A DNA stretch of 64,000 bases from Sarcocystis neurona. Taxonomy: Eukaryota; Apicomplexa; Conoidasida; Eucoccidiorida; Sarcocystidae. Position numbers and translations under genes: made by a program. Location of the stretch: assembly GCA_000727475.1 (NCBI GenBank), contig KL647288.1:10798903-10862902 (forward strand), in the 5' to 3' direction. Shown here piece by piece: positions 46,701-60,100 of this stretch (position 1 is its first letter; every line of letters begins with the position of its first letter). A model generated the notes under the pieces. It saw only the letters and a list, made by a program, of their open reading frames with translations, was not told where the DNA came from and ran no database searches.

Positions 46701-47760
46701 TAATCATGTAGGTATCCTCTGTATGTAAATACGTATACCAAACTGTAATCATATATACAGGTAGGCAATTACTTATGCGCGCTACCTCAACACATGTACG
46801 AGTAGTTGTAAATGTATGCACATATGCATGGGCGTGCGTACAGCGGCGGATGTGACCACGTAGAGGTAAATCAGTGCGTACTATCAAGTACGTATCAACG
46901 TGCATCGCAGACTGTTCTACCAGGCAGGGTCTACTGCACGTGCGTGAACATCGTGTGCTCTAGTGCTTTCTGTGGGCTCGCACTTGCGTACTCAAATTTT
47001 TGTCAGTATCACTCAGCCTTCTGTAGTAACACAGTATTAAACGGTAGTACACGTACAACATAATTACACTTGTGTACGTTCATGCTCAAATTAACTATAT
47101 ACACACATACACGCACACAAGCAGATGGTGCGCAGATGGATGTGTGAACTGAGCTGTGTAAGCGTGAATACATACATACATACATACATACATACATACA
47201 TACACCTGCATGTGTAAATACGCAGACACTGCGCGGTCAAGTAATTTTACATGATTTATAGGCGGATATACGTACGCGCGTGGTCTTATTCGTGGTCTTT
47301 ACTATACATGAAATTATACTTACACAAATAAAAAAGTGTACACAACACAGTGTTTTCACAGACAAGCTTTTTTATCTGAGTATTTAATTTGTATGTATTC
47401 TTGAGGGTAGAGTTGTATGTGCACGTCTGCATATATGGTTGCTGGGACTCATTACCAGCCTGTTCCATCCGTGCGATTTTTTCAGCCGTCTAGACGACGG
47501 AGGGCCGCATCTCCTTTCATTTGAATAACATTGTTCTACAGTCGGAGTGTATTTTGTTTCCGTGCCCCTGTTTCCCCGACTCGCTTCCGCGGCAGAACAC
47601 GTTGTAGTAGGTAGTTTGTCTTTTTGTGGCCTTCGTATAATTATTTCACTGCATAACACAACGTAGAAAATTATCACTGTCATATCCTTCGAATCTTTCA
47701 CTCCGCGTGGTGTCCGTCTGTCAAATCGTACGGCACTGCTGAAGAATCATACCGCCCGCT
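43751..47760. other. Repeat-poor intergenic block with minor repeats
   Basis: No recognisable gene. A 37-bp imperfect duplication lies 64 bp after the secreted-protein stop (43814-43850 and 43851-43887). Microsatellites are at 44745-44830 and (CATA)n at 47168-47205. A perfect 45-bp tandem duplication is at 46663-46752. The ATG frame at 44279-44554 (91 codons) has no known domain. Confidence 0.5.
46663..46752. repeat. Perfect 45-bp tandem duplication
   Basis: The block starting gtaggtatcctctgtatgta is present at 46663-46707 and again at 46708-46752 with no visible differences, so it is a recent duplication. Confidence 0.9.
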
Positions 47761-48611
47761 CTTTTTTCTTGAGGCCCGAAGGCTACGCTGAAAAATTTCC
47801 CGTCAGCTCTTCCTTGTTGCGGCTTGGTGAGCGCTGCCTCAGTTTCGCCGGTTTCTTCCCTTTTCTTTCCCCTCCCGCTTCCGCTTCTTTCCCATCTTGC
47901 CCTTTGTTTCCGCTGCTCTGGCGCAAGGTTCACTGCCTTGCTGCTTCTCCCCGTTTGCGTGTCTGTTACTGAGTTCCCACTCGGTTTCCGTATTCCTTCG
48001 TCTTTTTGTCGCGCCACTTCCTCTATTTGTCCTTTCCCGCCCATTCCAACGCGGCCCGATTGTTCACGCAAGGGGGGTACAGCCGTCTCGACGTCCCGGA
48101 GATTCATCTCGTCTGTAGCTGACTCACTGTTCTCCATTCATTCGATCCACTCGTTTGCTGCGCCTGAACCCTTTTCCTTCCTCTAGTCGGTCCCTCCGAC
48201 AAGGAATTTTCTCCTTTATTATGCCGTCCTTTCTCGCACATTTTTGTGTGTGTGTGTGTGTATGTGGGTTTCCTGTCTATTCTTTCTGCATTGCGCTCGC
48301 CAGAAAATTTCGTTCCTCCTGTTTTTGCCAGTGCGCTGCCGTCTTGAGGACCTATATCTCTGTCCGCTTTTATCCTCTTTAACACGTTTATCCTTTCTTT
48401 TCTCCCGCTTCATCCTTCCGCATGTTAGTGTTTCTAACTCGTCTTTTCATTTTTCGTCCTGTCCACTCATATCGTTTTTTTAACTGGCTCCCCGTTTTCC
48501 CGTCGTCTTCTGCGAGGCAGAGTGTGGTCGTATCGTTCCTTTCTCCGTCGTCCTCGCTGTCTCCTTTCTTCGATTTCCTCTTTCTTTTTTGCCTTCTTCT
48601 TACCCTTGACG
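47760..48611 (+). promoter_or_regulatory. Long pyrimidine-rich leader upstream of the CS-domain gene
   Basis: About 850 bp of C/T-rich plus-strand sequence with a (TG)n patch at 48245-48264 ends at the ATG at 48612. The in-frame extension upstream to 48522 is Leu/Phe/Ser-rich and lacks similarity to the family, so it is treated as untranslated. Confidence 0.4.
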
Positions 48612-51600
48612 ATGGTGGACTACACGAAGTGGGATCGACTGGAAGTTTCCTCTTCCGAAGAAGATGAGACTTCTGCCAAGAAGATGCGCGTCCAGCGCTT
48701 CGCAGAGAGGCAGCGCGTGACCATCGGCCCGCAAGGTATATCCATTGGCGCAGAAGATGAAGAGGAGGAAGAAAAAGGAGAAAACAAAGGAGAAAGAAGG
48801 AAAGAGGGGGAAGCTAAGAAGCAGTTAGGGACAAGAAAGACAGGGGAGGAGCCGGCGGCTGCGGCAACAACAGCGAGAGCACGGGGGAAGAAACATGCTA
48901 GAGATTTAGACCAGCAACGTGAGGCCCCGCAGTCCCAACAGGAGCAGCAGCAACAGGAAGGAAGAGAAGAGCAGCAGGTGCAGGAAAAAGCAAGAAGAGA
49001 ACTGGCAGAGGAGAAGAAAGCAGAGGAAAGTGAAATTGACGCAGGCGGAGATCTTGAAGCAGATGAAGCCTTCGAAGATGCTCACGAGTGGCCGCGTTGC
49101 GGCCCCCTTGCTGCTGCTGTTGCCCTGGAAGAAGAGGTGTGGAGAGAAGAGGAAGAGCAGAAGGAAGAAAAAGAAGAAGGAAAAGCTGCGGCAGAAGCAG
49201 GAGGAAGAGCAGCCACCAAGAGCGACGACGCGTCCAGGGGTGACCGTGGTGAAGAGAGCTCGGCAGCTGGTAGAGAAAGAAGCAACACCGATGGGCGCAG
49301 CAGTGGAAGTAGCAGTGGAAGCAGCAACCGCAGGAAGGAGGGGGAGAAGGAGAAGAGAAGCACCACGCCAGGTCGTGCAGAGGGAAGCAGCGGCAGCAGC
49401 AGCAACGCAGCAGCAGCAGCAGAGATTGGCTTGGTTGAGAACGGAGGAGTGGTGGAAGGGAAGTATTTCTGGAGTCAGACGAAGCATGAAGTGACAGTTG
49501 ATGTGCTGCTTCCTCGAGGAGCCCGAGGTCGAGATATTTGCTGCAATATCAAAGAAAATAGCTGCTGCTGCACGTGCAAAGGAGAGACGCTTTTGAACGG
49601 AGAATTCCCCCACAAAGTCGAAGAAGACGAAGAGATGTGGCTATGGGAAGTTGTAGAACGAAAAATTAACTGGGGAAAGCTGCGAAGAATTGCTGCGGCG
49701 CACAACCGCACCTCTTCCTCCACTTCTTCCGCTCCTGCCTCTCGTCCAGCACCACCGCAGCAGCAGCCAGGCAATACCAGCAGCAAGAGCTGCAACAGCG
49801 GAAGCAGCAGCAGCAGGAGAGAGACGGCAGAGGAGAAACGTCGGCAGTCACGTGAAGGAGAAGCAGCAGAGGAGGGCGGGGGGGATAACCCCAGCCAGGC
49901 GGTCTGCAGCAACAAGGAAGCGAGCAGCACGAGCAGGAGCGGGAGCAGCAGCAAAGACAGCAGCAGCAGCGGGGGAGAGGAGCAGAAAGGAAACGGAGAA
50001 GAGACGGAGAGACCGCAGACAGGTGCTGCAGGTGGGAACGCTTTTTCTCCTCCTCCCCCTTCTTAGTCTTCTTTTTCTTCACTGCTGCTGCAGCTGCTGC
50101 GCGGCCTCTCCTCTCTCCACACGTCTCCTCTTGACTTACGAACGACTTCTCCTCTCTTCAGAGCCCTCTGCACCAAGACTTGTGGAAGTAAATTTTTCTC
50201 TGGAAAAACGTCGTACAAGTCTCTGCGCACGTCAACAACACGCCCAGATAGAAGTGCTGGAACACTGAGTTTTAAACAAATCTTTCTTGGTCTTTTTTTC
50301 TCCTTCTCTCTCTCCTTCCACATTTAGGAGGCGACCTCCTCAATACAGAAGGTATAGCGTGGGGATGACTCTGTGTCCCCATATATGTATGCAGTAACAT
50401 GCCTCTATATGCAGTACAGATGTACGTTTGAAGGTCCATCCATACATACGCATATGTGTGTACATCTGTGTGCCTCTATATTGATATATATATGTATGTG
50501 CTTATAGCTGCGTGTAGATGCATGTATATGCGTATATGCATACATACATACGTGTAGTTCAGTCCATATGTACATGTACATATATGTATATTGCCGCGCC
50601 CGTTCGTTGCTGACTTAATATATCGATCGCTGTTTCCGTGAGACAACGTACTAATCATCTGTATAGACGCGCGTGTATATTTCTCTCTCTCTCTCTCTGT
50701 GCCTATATGCGTGTCCGTAGCTACCCACATTTAAATATATAGATATATGCTCGTGTGCAGAAGAGTAATACGCGCGCGTGCGTATTTCTGCCTCCGTCTT
50801 CTTCTCTGTGTGTGGACACTCATATCTGAGCTACCCACATCTAAAGATGTCTGCATGTGTGTAGAAGAATAACTACTTGAACCTGGCCCACGCGTGCCAC
50901 TGTATGTGGGAGAGACGGAGAAATAGACGCTACATATTAATTGCGTATGTGTCTGCCTGCCTGGGCAGGCGTAGAGACTGATTATTCAGACGTATGAAAG
51001 TGTCGCATTCTGGGTCTGTATAAGCCGGGTCTTATTCGTCAGGAGCAGTTCTTCCTTATTTCTTTTTCTTCTGGTCTTCTGCTGCCGTCTCTCTCCTGCG
51101 TGTCTCACCACCACTACGGTGTTTGTCTTTCCTGCATTTCTTCCCGCTGCAGGGGTTCCTGCGCTGCCTGCTGCTTTCTCTTTTTTTTGTCACCGTGTGC
51201 CTGCCGCGTCCTCTCTCGTGGCCCGTTCTTCTCTGAGAGCCGCCCGGCCTCTCTCCCCGTCTCCCGTTTTTTTTTTCTCTCCGTCTTCTTCTTTTTCTCC
51301 CTTTCCCTCGTTTTCCTCCTTTTCCGTCCTCTTCTGCTTGGTCTCGTGCTGCTACTACGTTTCTCTTGTGTCTCGAAGTTCTGTCTCCTGCGCGTCATTT
51401 TCCGCCTTCTGTGTGGTCCGCGCTTCACAACTCCTCGCGTTGCGCAGGTCTTTCGCCTTCTCGCCTCGTACGCGTGCCCTCCTGCAAATTTGTCTTCTTC
51501 TTCGTCCTCCTCCTCTCTTTGCTTCTTTCCGTGCTTCGCTCGTCTCTGCCATTTTTCCTCCCATCTTTCTGCTCTCCTCCTCGTCCGTTTTGCATTTGTT

Positions 51601-53792
51601 GGTTTCTTTGTCCGCGTCTTTGAATCAGTTCTTTCTCCCCGTTTTGACGTTCTTACCACTTCCTTTGCTCGCTGGGGAACTTTTCGGTTCTTTCGCTGTA
51701 TTTCCATCCTCTTTTTTCTTCCCTTCTGCTTGCAACCAGTATCTTTTTGATTGCCTTTCTCGATGTTCCATTTTTTCATAATAACGACGGGACGCACAAG
51801 TCATTCGAAGAAGCACACAGAATTCGCTCTGGCCTCCTTCTTTATCTATTTCTTATTTTAGTTCTTCTTTTTCTCTCTATTCGACTCGGTCTGCGTCTCC
51901 TCGTGACTCCTGTCTACAGAAATTTCTTCCTGTGGACGCTTTGCAGAAAAGGAGGCGGCCCACAAGGAAGAAGAGGCAGCCGGTATCGAAGGTGAAGAGA
52001 AAGAAAAACAAGGAAAGGAAAGGGAGGGAGAAGAAGAGGAAGGAAATGCAGAAGCAGAAAGAGAAGAATATGCAACCTTTCTAGAATTGACTCTGCGGAA
52101 AAAACCCGAAGTCGCAGGCACGTTCGTCTGGTGGAATTGCATCATCAAGGTATAAAGACGCCCACGAACCCGCAGCAGCCGCCCAGTAAAATACACGTAT
52201 TCGTAAAAACGGAGAAATCCTATGTATATACGTACGTATATATATTTTCTCTCTCTCGCTGTATCTGTCACTCTCTTTCAATATAACTGCTACGCATATA
52301 CACAGAAGAAGCACATAAAAACGTGCTGCGCGTAAAAAGAGAGGAACCGAGCTCGCCCTTCGGTGTATGCAGGTATGTGCGTGCGTCCCTTTTCCCCCTT
52401 CTATCGATTCTTGGGAAAAGATGAGCACACAGAGGAGTTCGTACATGTACGGGGTTCACATATAGCCATATATCTGCGCGTGCATAAGGAAGTAGTTGTT
52501 GTTTCTCCACGGTGAAAAATGCGTAGGAGCCCCCTCCAATACAATTGGCGCGATTCTACATATATTTCTGTGTACCTATATATGTCTGCGTGGATCATAT
52601 ATGTGTACATCCCCTGTTGATACATATATGAGGGATATGGAATATGTATATACGTGATCGATCTATCTATCTCTCTCTGTCTACATATATATATATATAT
52701 ATATGTATTATGTATATGACATCATGCATCATATGTGTATATGTATTTTGTAAAAACATACTAGGTGCACATACTGTGTATATACGTAATCTCTCTCTCT
52801 AATATATATATATATATATATACATATGTTATGTATGTGTCTGCCTGTATTATGTATGTATATATATTTCGTTAGGACGTACTACGTGTATATAATGTGT
52901 ATATACGTAATCCCTCTCCCTCTTTTTTTTCTTCTCTCTCTCTCTCTATGTATATATATATATATGTGTACTGAGTATATGTCTGCAAGTATCATATATG
53001 TATATATATCGTGCGAATACATGTACTAGGGGTATAATGTGTATATAGGTAGCCTGTATATATATACACATTCTTTGTATGTATGCGTATCTCATGTATG
53101 TAAGTATGTATGTATATATATATATCTTGTTGATCTACCTATAGCAGGTCTATTTGTAGAGTGTGTGTATACGTCATATGTATATATATAATAAGTGTAT
53201 GCATTTTTCTTTGTAAGTATATCTGATGTAAGCAGTGTAGACTCTCAGATCTGTCGTGTTCTGTCTAACGAGTTGTAGATCTAGAACGGGGATGGGAGCG
53301 AGTTTGAAGAAGATGGAAAGATGTTGCATAAAACTTTACAGAATAACAAAATTGCTTCGGTCGGAGTATGTGAAATCTGCAGGGGGACCCAAGCATCGAC
53401 GTGCAACAAATCCCAGGACGCGCGAGTAAAGAGAAGACGACCCGAGACTTCAAGGCTGCGTGGGATAGAGCGCACCGGATGTTCTTCGAGAAAGTTAAAA
53501 ACGAAGAAAGGCAGAAAATCCAGGTGTGACAAGAAACGGACAACAACAGAAGGTGAAGCAGGACAAGTCAAGGGAGGGGAGGCGCAGAAGAGGCGAAGAA
53601 GAATAACGCGGAAAAGAGGAAGGAGGGACGGAAAAAGACGCAAAAGCAGAAGATTGTTAATCTTATACTGCATTACGGGCGAGACAACAGGACGTGGCAG
53701 CAATTTGCAGATGGCGTACTGCCATGCAGCAGCAGGTGGAAGCAATGCAGAGTCACCACCAGCCGCAGCAGCAAGCGCCTAGCAGCAGGTAG
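48612..53792 (+). CDS. CS-domain (p23/NudC-like) protein, four exons, CS domain split by an insertion
   Basis: CS-domain proteins are Hsp90 co-chaperones or nuclear-movement type chaperone partners, usually cytosolic. Exons: 48612-50031, 51947-52149, 53383-53523, 53730-53792; all GT-AG and phase-consistent, 608 residues. The start MVDYTKWDRLEVSSSEEDE is a typical apicomplexan/CDC37-like N-terminus. Residues 20-280 are charged Glu/Lys/Gln/Ala/Ser low-complexity sequence. The first CS half, YFWSQTKHEVTVDVLLP to MWLWEV, spans about 285-347. The second half, FLELTLRKK…FVWWNCIIKGDPSIDVQ, spans about 518-550. Between them lie about 170 Ser/Glu-rich residues. A helical segment (TTRDFKAAWDRAHRMFFEKV) follows. 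The exon 1 donor (GCTGCAG|GTGGGA) is chosen because it gives phase 1 and restores Glu474. A small extra exon near 50162-50215 and a longer alternative last exon to 54115 remain possible. NudC versus p23 assignment is open. Confidence 0.85.
52640..53200. repeat. TATA/GTAT microsatellites in the CS-domain gene intron 2
   Basis: Tandem tatata and gtatac blocks with ctctct runs. Several 100-130 bp segments ending in ctctctct(a)tatatata recur at about 52660, 52790 and 52920, suggesting local segmental duplication inside the intron (52150-53382). Confidence 0.65.
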
Positions 53793-54115
53793 AGACGAGG
53801 CTCAGCAGTCAGGAGCAGCAACAGCAACAAATCCTTGAGGAGAAAACTACAACGGTAGGAGGAGGAGCACCTGGCGCTGCACGAAAGGAATCTGCAGCAG
53901 CAGCACGTGGTGAAGCGCAAAGAGCAGGAGCCGTATGTGTACAGGGAGTAGCAGCGGGAGTGGCGAGCGCGAAGAAGAAGGCAACAGCAGGAAACGCAGC
54001 AGCAACGGGGTGGAAACTCGCTGCAGCAGAGAGTTCAATGTGTTGGGCGACAGCAACATGTGAATTCCTGCAGAAACAGGGCTTGTGTTTAGCCAACGGC
54101 GACATGTCATTATAA
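53783..54115 (+). other. Alternative C-terminal exon of the CS-domain gene or downstream CAG relic
   Basis: Starting after a possible acceptor (…gcgcctag|CAGCAGGTAGAG), one plus frame stays open for 110 codons to TAA 54113-54115. It begins QQVETRLSSQEQQQQILEEK, continues Ala-rich, and ends NGDMSL. It is in phase 0, which matches exon 3 of the CS-domain gene, so it could replace the short last exon 53730-53792 (QQVEAMQSHHQPQQQAPSSR, stop). The sequence alone does not decide between them. Confidence 0.35.
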
Positions 54116-57100
54116 AGTGGGTAGAGGAGGAACCGACAGCAGCAGCAGCAGACAGAGTCAGAGTGTGCCTCTGTGTCGCCTGGCCGTGCTATCGGCTGGC
54201 GTGTCGTCCTTCGGAGTGAGTAGCAGCAGCAGCAGCAGACAAGGTAGTAGAAGTACATGTGTGTATGCGCAGGAACAGCAGCCAAAAGACGGGGTTCTGT
54301 AACTCTACGTAAGGGAGCACAACCAAATAAGACGTGTATGATAGAACGACAGGAGCGACGAGAGCAGATCAGGTATACGCGTCCGTAAGCAGGGGGGCAA
54401 CAGCAGGAGTCAAAGTGTCAAATTATAGTTGTTTACTTCAAAAAAAGACCTACACGAGCGCGTGACAAGCCGCAAGGGAAAGACGTACGCGTGGTATGAA
54501 TCCCAGAAAACTGTTTTAACGAAGAATAAGATGTCGAGCGAGGTGTCCAGCGAGCTGCTTCATCGAGAGGAAAAGCAGACACATATACACAAACGCGCAG
54601 CGGCAAATACACACACACACACACACACAAACACACTGTCGCTCCCTGCATGCGTGTACTCTTTTTCTCTTTATATACAGAATAGAGAGAATATGCGTGG
54701 AACTGCGGAGAAAAGGATTCGCTTGTACCAGTGAGTACTCCTTCTGCTGCCCTTGAGTCACCGTACCCTACGCTGTTACGCTGGCTGCTACCACGTGACT
54801 GTACGTAAGCTTCTGCAGACGTGTGCAGGCGTTGACGCGTACATACACATAGATATATATATACACACATATATGTACAAGCTACAATTTAATACGTATT
54901 TACATAAACGTAGATGCGCAGCGTACACATAACACATATATATATATATATGCGTATACTGTTTCACTGTATGCGTGTTTGTATATATCAGAGAAACGGT
55001 TGAGTTTGTAGAGAGGCACACGTGCTGACGGATGGCTGCGTCTGTGTTGAAGTACGCAGGCGTTCGAATAGTATCCTAATTTTTAAAGCTCCTGGAACTT
55101 TTGTGTTTGTGTAAACTCACTTTATTTCACACGAGTAGTAAGCGAACACAGGAATTTACACGGACACGTGTGTACACGCATAGACGTGGTAAGTTTTGGA
55201 CGGTTGATTCAGGCAATTTGGGGTTCCGTTTGTTCGAGAGCCGTCCACGGGTATCTTGGTATACGTACGTTCACCGGTGTAAACCTCTATGCGTGTACCA
55301 ATTTATAAGTGTGTATCTACTTAAGTGCGTTGTCAAATATCTCTCTAGGTAAACAGCTGTACATCGTTACCTAGAGATTCTCTAGATGCGCGTGTGTATA
55401 TATATATATGAGTTGCTGTACGTGTGTGGATCCGTCTGCACGTTTGTGCACGTATGTGTCTACAGCGTACACGAGTTACAAATCGTATGGAGAAGCATCA
55501 AAGATATCCACATCTACTCGTCTGGTTGCGAGTAGACGCAGTGTGCAATTGCGTGACGACAGATGCAGCAGCGTGTATCCGAAAAACAGCAAGATGCGTA
55601 GGCGTAAGTGTGGTGGATTGAGACCTTTTTTCGTCGGTGTCCCGCCCGATAAACACTTTTGCCACGCGTGAAGAGAAGAAAAGCGCGTAGTTTCCTTACG
55701 AAACAAGAAGAGGAAACGGTGGGGAGAAGGCCAGAGAAGAAAGTCTTAGGAAATTATGGAGAAGCGCTGCCTTGTCTAATTGGCAGTGGGGGATGAAACA
55801 CGACGAAGCACGTGTCTCGACGCGTGGATTCGAGGCCCACTTTGGGCGAATTACTCCGATACAGGCGTGCGTAAATACGGATATCTACATGGAGAAATAC
55901 GTGTACACAGAAGGAGATGTGTACATGTATGTAATTATATTTATTCGTCTGTGTGTAGGTATTCGTTCCACCGAACCCTACGTGATAATCTGTCATCTCT
56001 GGCTTTGTATTTATACTTACGAATAAAAAAGTATCCACATGTATTGGTAAACACGCGCACGGCGGTAAGTGCGTGCCGTCGTGCGCGTAAGTTTATTGAC
56101 AGAAGTGTTCCAATATTTTCCGAAAAACACACTTCTGTACCTGTGTGCAGCGGTAGTGATTTGTAGGTACACTTTCGCGCGATGAAACAACAGTCGTCGA
56201 TACATCCAGAATAATTTTCAGTTCGTGTGCGCACACGATCAGCAGCCAGCGCAGCAGCGTGACACAATTTACTTCTTCTGCACCGCCTCACTTTTGCAGC
56301 AGCGTCGGTCAAATACGTTTACTCTTCCTTTTCTACTCAGTGCACTTCGATACAAATACTGGTTCTAACATGCACGATTGTGAGCCATCTGTGTTACTCT
56401 TGTTTCACAAAGACACTTCCACACGCGAAGGGTAGAACTCTTTTATATGCATTCCTCGACAATTCATTTTCTAACACTTGTCTTTGGGGGTAGGTGCTTT
56501 GTACATATATTGCACAGTTCCGCATCTGCTCCTACAGTGCCACATCTTGTATGGTGTTCTCCCATCCTCTGCCCACCGTCTGCTTCTCCTTTGTAACGTG
56601 TTTTCCAGGTATGTTCGAAGAGTCTCGTATCACATCTGGGGATGCAACGGCATACGCACTCCTCTCTAATTCTGTGTCCTACGCACACTTTGTCTGTAGA
56701 ACGTCTCCTCCGCATACAAATCCACCACGGGTCCGCTTAAATTACGTTTCTTCTAGAATCCGGTAGACCGTTTTAAGTTGCAGTGACATGCGTGGTCCCT
56801 CCATTGAGACCTCCTGCCCGTCGGACGCATCCTGCATATGTGTTTTCTTCACCTCGACGATATAGGCATATAAAAGTGTATGCCTAGATTGTGTTGCCCC
56901 CGGCAGGTGAAGCTTCTGCAAAGTTCCGTTACTTCGTTGCTCGCAAATAGATACGCCTGAAGATTTGTGTGTACGGCCGCCGAGGGAGAAGGCTTGCTAC
57001 GCGGCACACCTGATTTTCTCAAATAAATTCCTCGAATTTGGAGGAGCAAACGAACGTTGACCTGCGTGACTGTGCTCTCCATAATATGTGGATGAAAGAG

Positions 57101-60100
57101 AGTGTCTTCACGAGATCGTCTAACGAAGCACTCAAAACCAAGCTGTTGTGCTGTCTGTTTGGAAACTTTCTGAAGACGAGACAGAGTCGGAGACGGAGCT
57201 CGTATCACGGTGAGAGAGAAAAAGCAAGGCCTGTGAGAGGGCACGGAAGGAAGCGGCAGACATGGAGAGCAGACGCTCTCACAGAGCTCAGCTCTTTCAA
57301 TGACGTTGTTACGCTGGGCATAAACACGGTTCCACCTGTGCCTTCTTGATTTCTATTCATGAAAAGGCACGTCCTCGTCTTTTTTCTGTGAGTCCAGGAA
57401 CACAGACGAAAAAAAGAACCTTTCCATCGCGGGATAGGGATCTTGAGTACGTACTGCAGTGAGTCACTTCCCCACGCAGCTATCATCATTTAAAGTCGGC
57501 GATTGACTCTCAGTACGCCTTCCATTTCAGAAAGCAGTACGCAATTACTGACGCCACTTTTGGTCCAGATTTTTGTGATAAGGTGCCCCAACTTCTGTTA
57601 TGGGAGGGGGCTCCCTTCGCTGTGTGGCTGGTCCAGATCTGGCTTCCTGCGGACAAGCAGCTACGAGGTTAGGTGGTTCTCTCCAGAGACCCTGTATTGG
57701 TGAATAAATATGTCGGTCTCCAGTAATTGTCTGTGTGAACACCGGCAGGAATCCTCGAGAGTGCTGCATGTGGGATGAAAACCAATTCATACACTCACGC
57801 TCAACCTACACTTCCGTATCTTTGTTGCACATTATGCCTACACATCTTTGAGAGATTTTCTTATACGTGTAGATCCGCCGTGAACAATACCGGTGCTAGC
57901 CAAACACAGCAAGACGCTGGAAACGCCTAGTTCACGTTTCTCTGTCTCCTGTCTTTCTCTCCGGTGAGTAGTAAGTGTGGGTATAACCATTTCCAGTTGT
58001 CGTTCGGATACGTTTCTGTGTGTGTACAAGCAGTCTCAGTGGCGACAAGAGTCCCGTAGCACCTACACAGCCACTCCCATTGGTACAATATTTTGGTAGC
58101 TGTCTGGATAGCCATGGCGTATGCACGGGCGACTGCAAGTCAGGACCGTCGCGCACGTGCCTTGTTACGCTGCTTCTTACATTAAAATCAGACACACTCC
58201 ACCCATCTGCTTTTGTTCGGATGAGTTCGTCAAACATGTACCTGATACACTTGTTCGCTTTTTCGCGAAAGGCCAGTGCTCCCTGCAGCTTTTGCGTAGT
58301 ACAGACCTGTCATCTGTATACCTATGTATACATACATATACGTACACTACAATTAAACAGGCAGATTTTCACATCGATATATATATATATATACACAGGT
58401 GTATATATACGTATATAAATGCATATGCACACATACAGTTGACCATATAAGCACATATACACATATATGTTTGTCAGCAGTGCGTGCTTGTGTGTGTGGC
58501 ATTTCGCGCACAGAGATGTTTAGATTTGAACGTCTCCTGTGCAAGCAGTACCATTTCCAGATACGGCGACCAGTGTATAATGCTGAAGAGAATCGAAACG
58601 TGCACACGATCCCTGAATAATTGAAGAAGTGTGTGTACCTCTGTCCGTACGTGCCTATTAATGCATACCCACATCTGTATTCGCAAGTATATCCGCAGTA
58701 CGTGTACCTGGAAAGACCTTGACGTGTAAAGTGACCCCCCTGGGGCTTTCACAACGATGTGAGAGTGTCTTCCTTGTTCCTCCTCATTCTACAGTGGGAG
58801 ACGGACGTACAGGGCTGATCTTCTTCCCCGTTCGCTTTCAAAGAATTCAAGCAAACCATAACGCCGCGGACACCTTTCTCTCTAGTAAAGTCCCCTTTCT
58901 CCGCAGTACCCTGTGGATGCACTACGTCGTCAAGACGCAGTCGCATACATGTTCTTGTACAAGAACACCCTCTTTAGTTACGCGTCCCCTGTATGAACGC
59001 GGACAACCTGCTGCCAACAGTATTTGCAGTTTACTGCTGCCTTCTGAAAATTCGACATACACATGGTGGCTGTCTGTGTCAGCTCTCGGAACGGAATCCA
59101 TGACCCCAGGCTGTCATACGCAGGGAAAAACACAACGGTAAGCTTTTGAGCATACAAAGGCGCGATCTTTGTAATTTTCCCGTATGCGGAGAGCACAAAA
59201 TGACACTGCTATCGTACGTGGAGAAGCCGCAAGTACACGATACCTTAAAATAACACAATGCTGCTTATTGTGAGATGCCACAAATTCAGTGTTGTCCGGA
59301 AAAGACCGTCATTCGTGATGCTCTTGCGTGACGATGCACGGTTTCTATATCTCACAATTTTACGCGTGTGAATAGTATATCGAAAAGAGAAAGTTGGAAC
59401 TGGAAGCTATAGTGAATCGCTTCATTACTTCACGAGTGGCCATATTCAAAAAGTACTTACGCGACAAAGTAAGGATCCTACTGTGCTCCCACCTGATTGT
59501 GCTCTTGTAGCTGCTCCCTTTTCTACCTCAGTAGACACGGTGAATGAGGACCGTACCTACACACAAGTATATATGCATATATATATATACACACAAACAG
59601 GCTGGTTGCGCTGCTGATTGATGCTGCGGTTCCGACGTGTCAGATGGATGAGTTGGACTGGCGTGTGCAGACGACGGAGCGAATGGAACTGGTATGTGTA
59701 AATGTACGCAGCCGTAGACCCCAACAGCACCGACAAGTCGGCAGTACCGGCAGCGCCTGTATGAATATCACTATTAGCAGTTTCGGCAGGAACGGAATCC
59801 ACAACCACAGTAATAGAATACGCACCAAATCAATAGCGCGAGCAGCACAGCAGGATCATGAGCAGCGAAGCAACAGCTACGCCAGCAGCAGGAGCAAGTG
59901 CTGCAGCACCAGACTCAACAGCGTATCAGCAAGGAGCAGGTACACCGTCAGTCGCAGATTAAACGCGTCAAGGTGCGCCGCTGCAACGACGTCACCATAT
60001 ACAAAATCAATAGCGGCACGAGCTGCATGGACACGATACACCAGAGATACACAGAATATACCAGACACACCAGTAGCAGCAGCAAAAGAACTGGCAGCTG

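Noticed and set aside
47168..47205. (CATA)n run as possible telomeric or satellite repeat
   Set aside because: It is a short tetranucleotide microsatellite. No telomere-type AGGGTTT array was seen in the window.
51100..51781. Plus and minus frames of over 200 codons between CS-domain exons 1 and 2
   Set aside because: The plus strand is almost pure pyrimidine and the minus strand almost pure purine, so both stay open by composition. The region is intron between phase-compatible exons.
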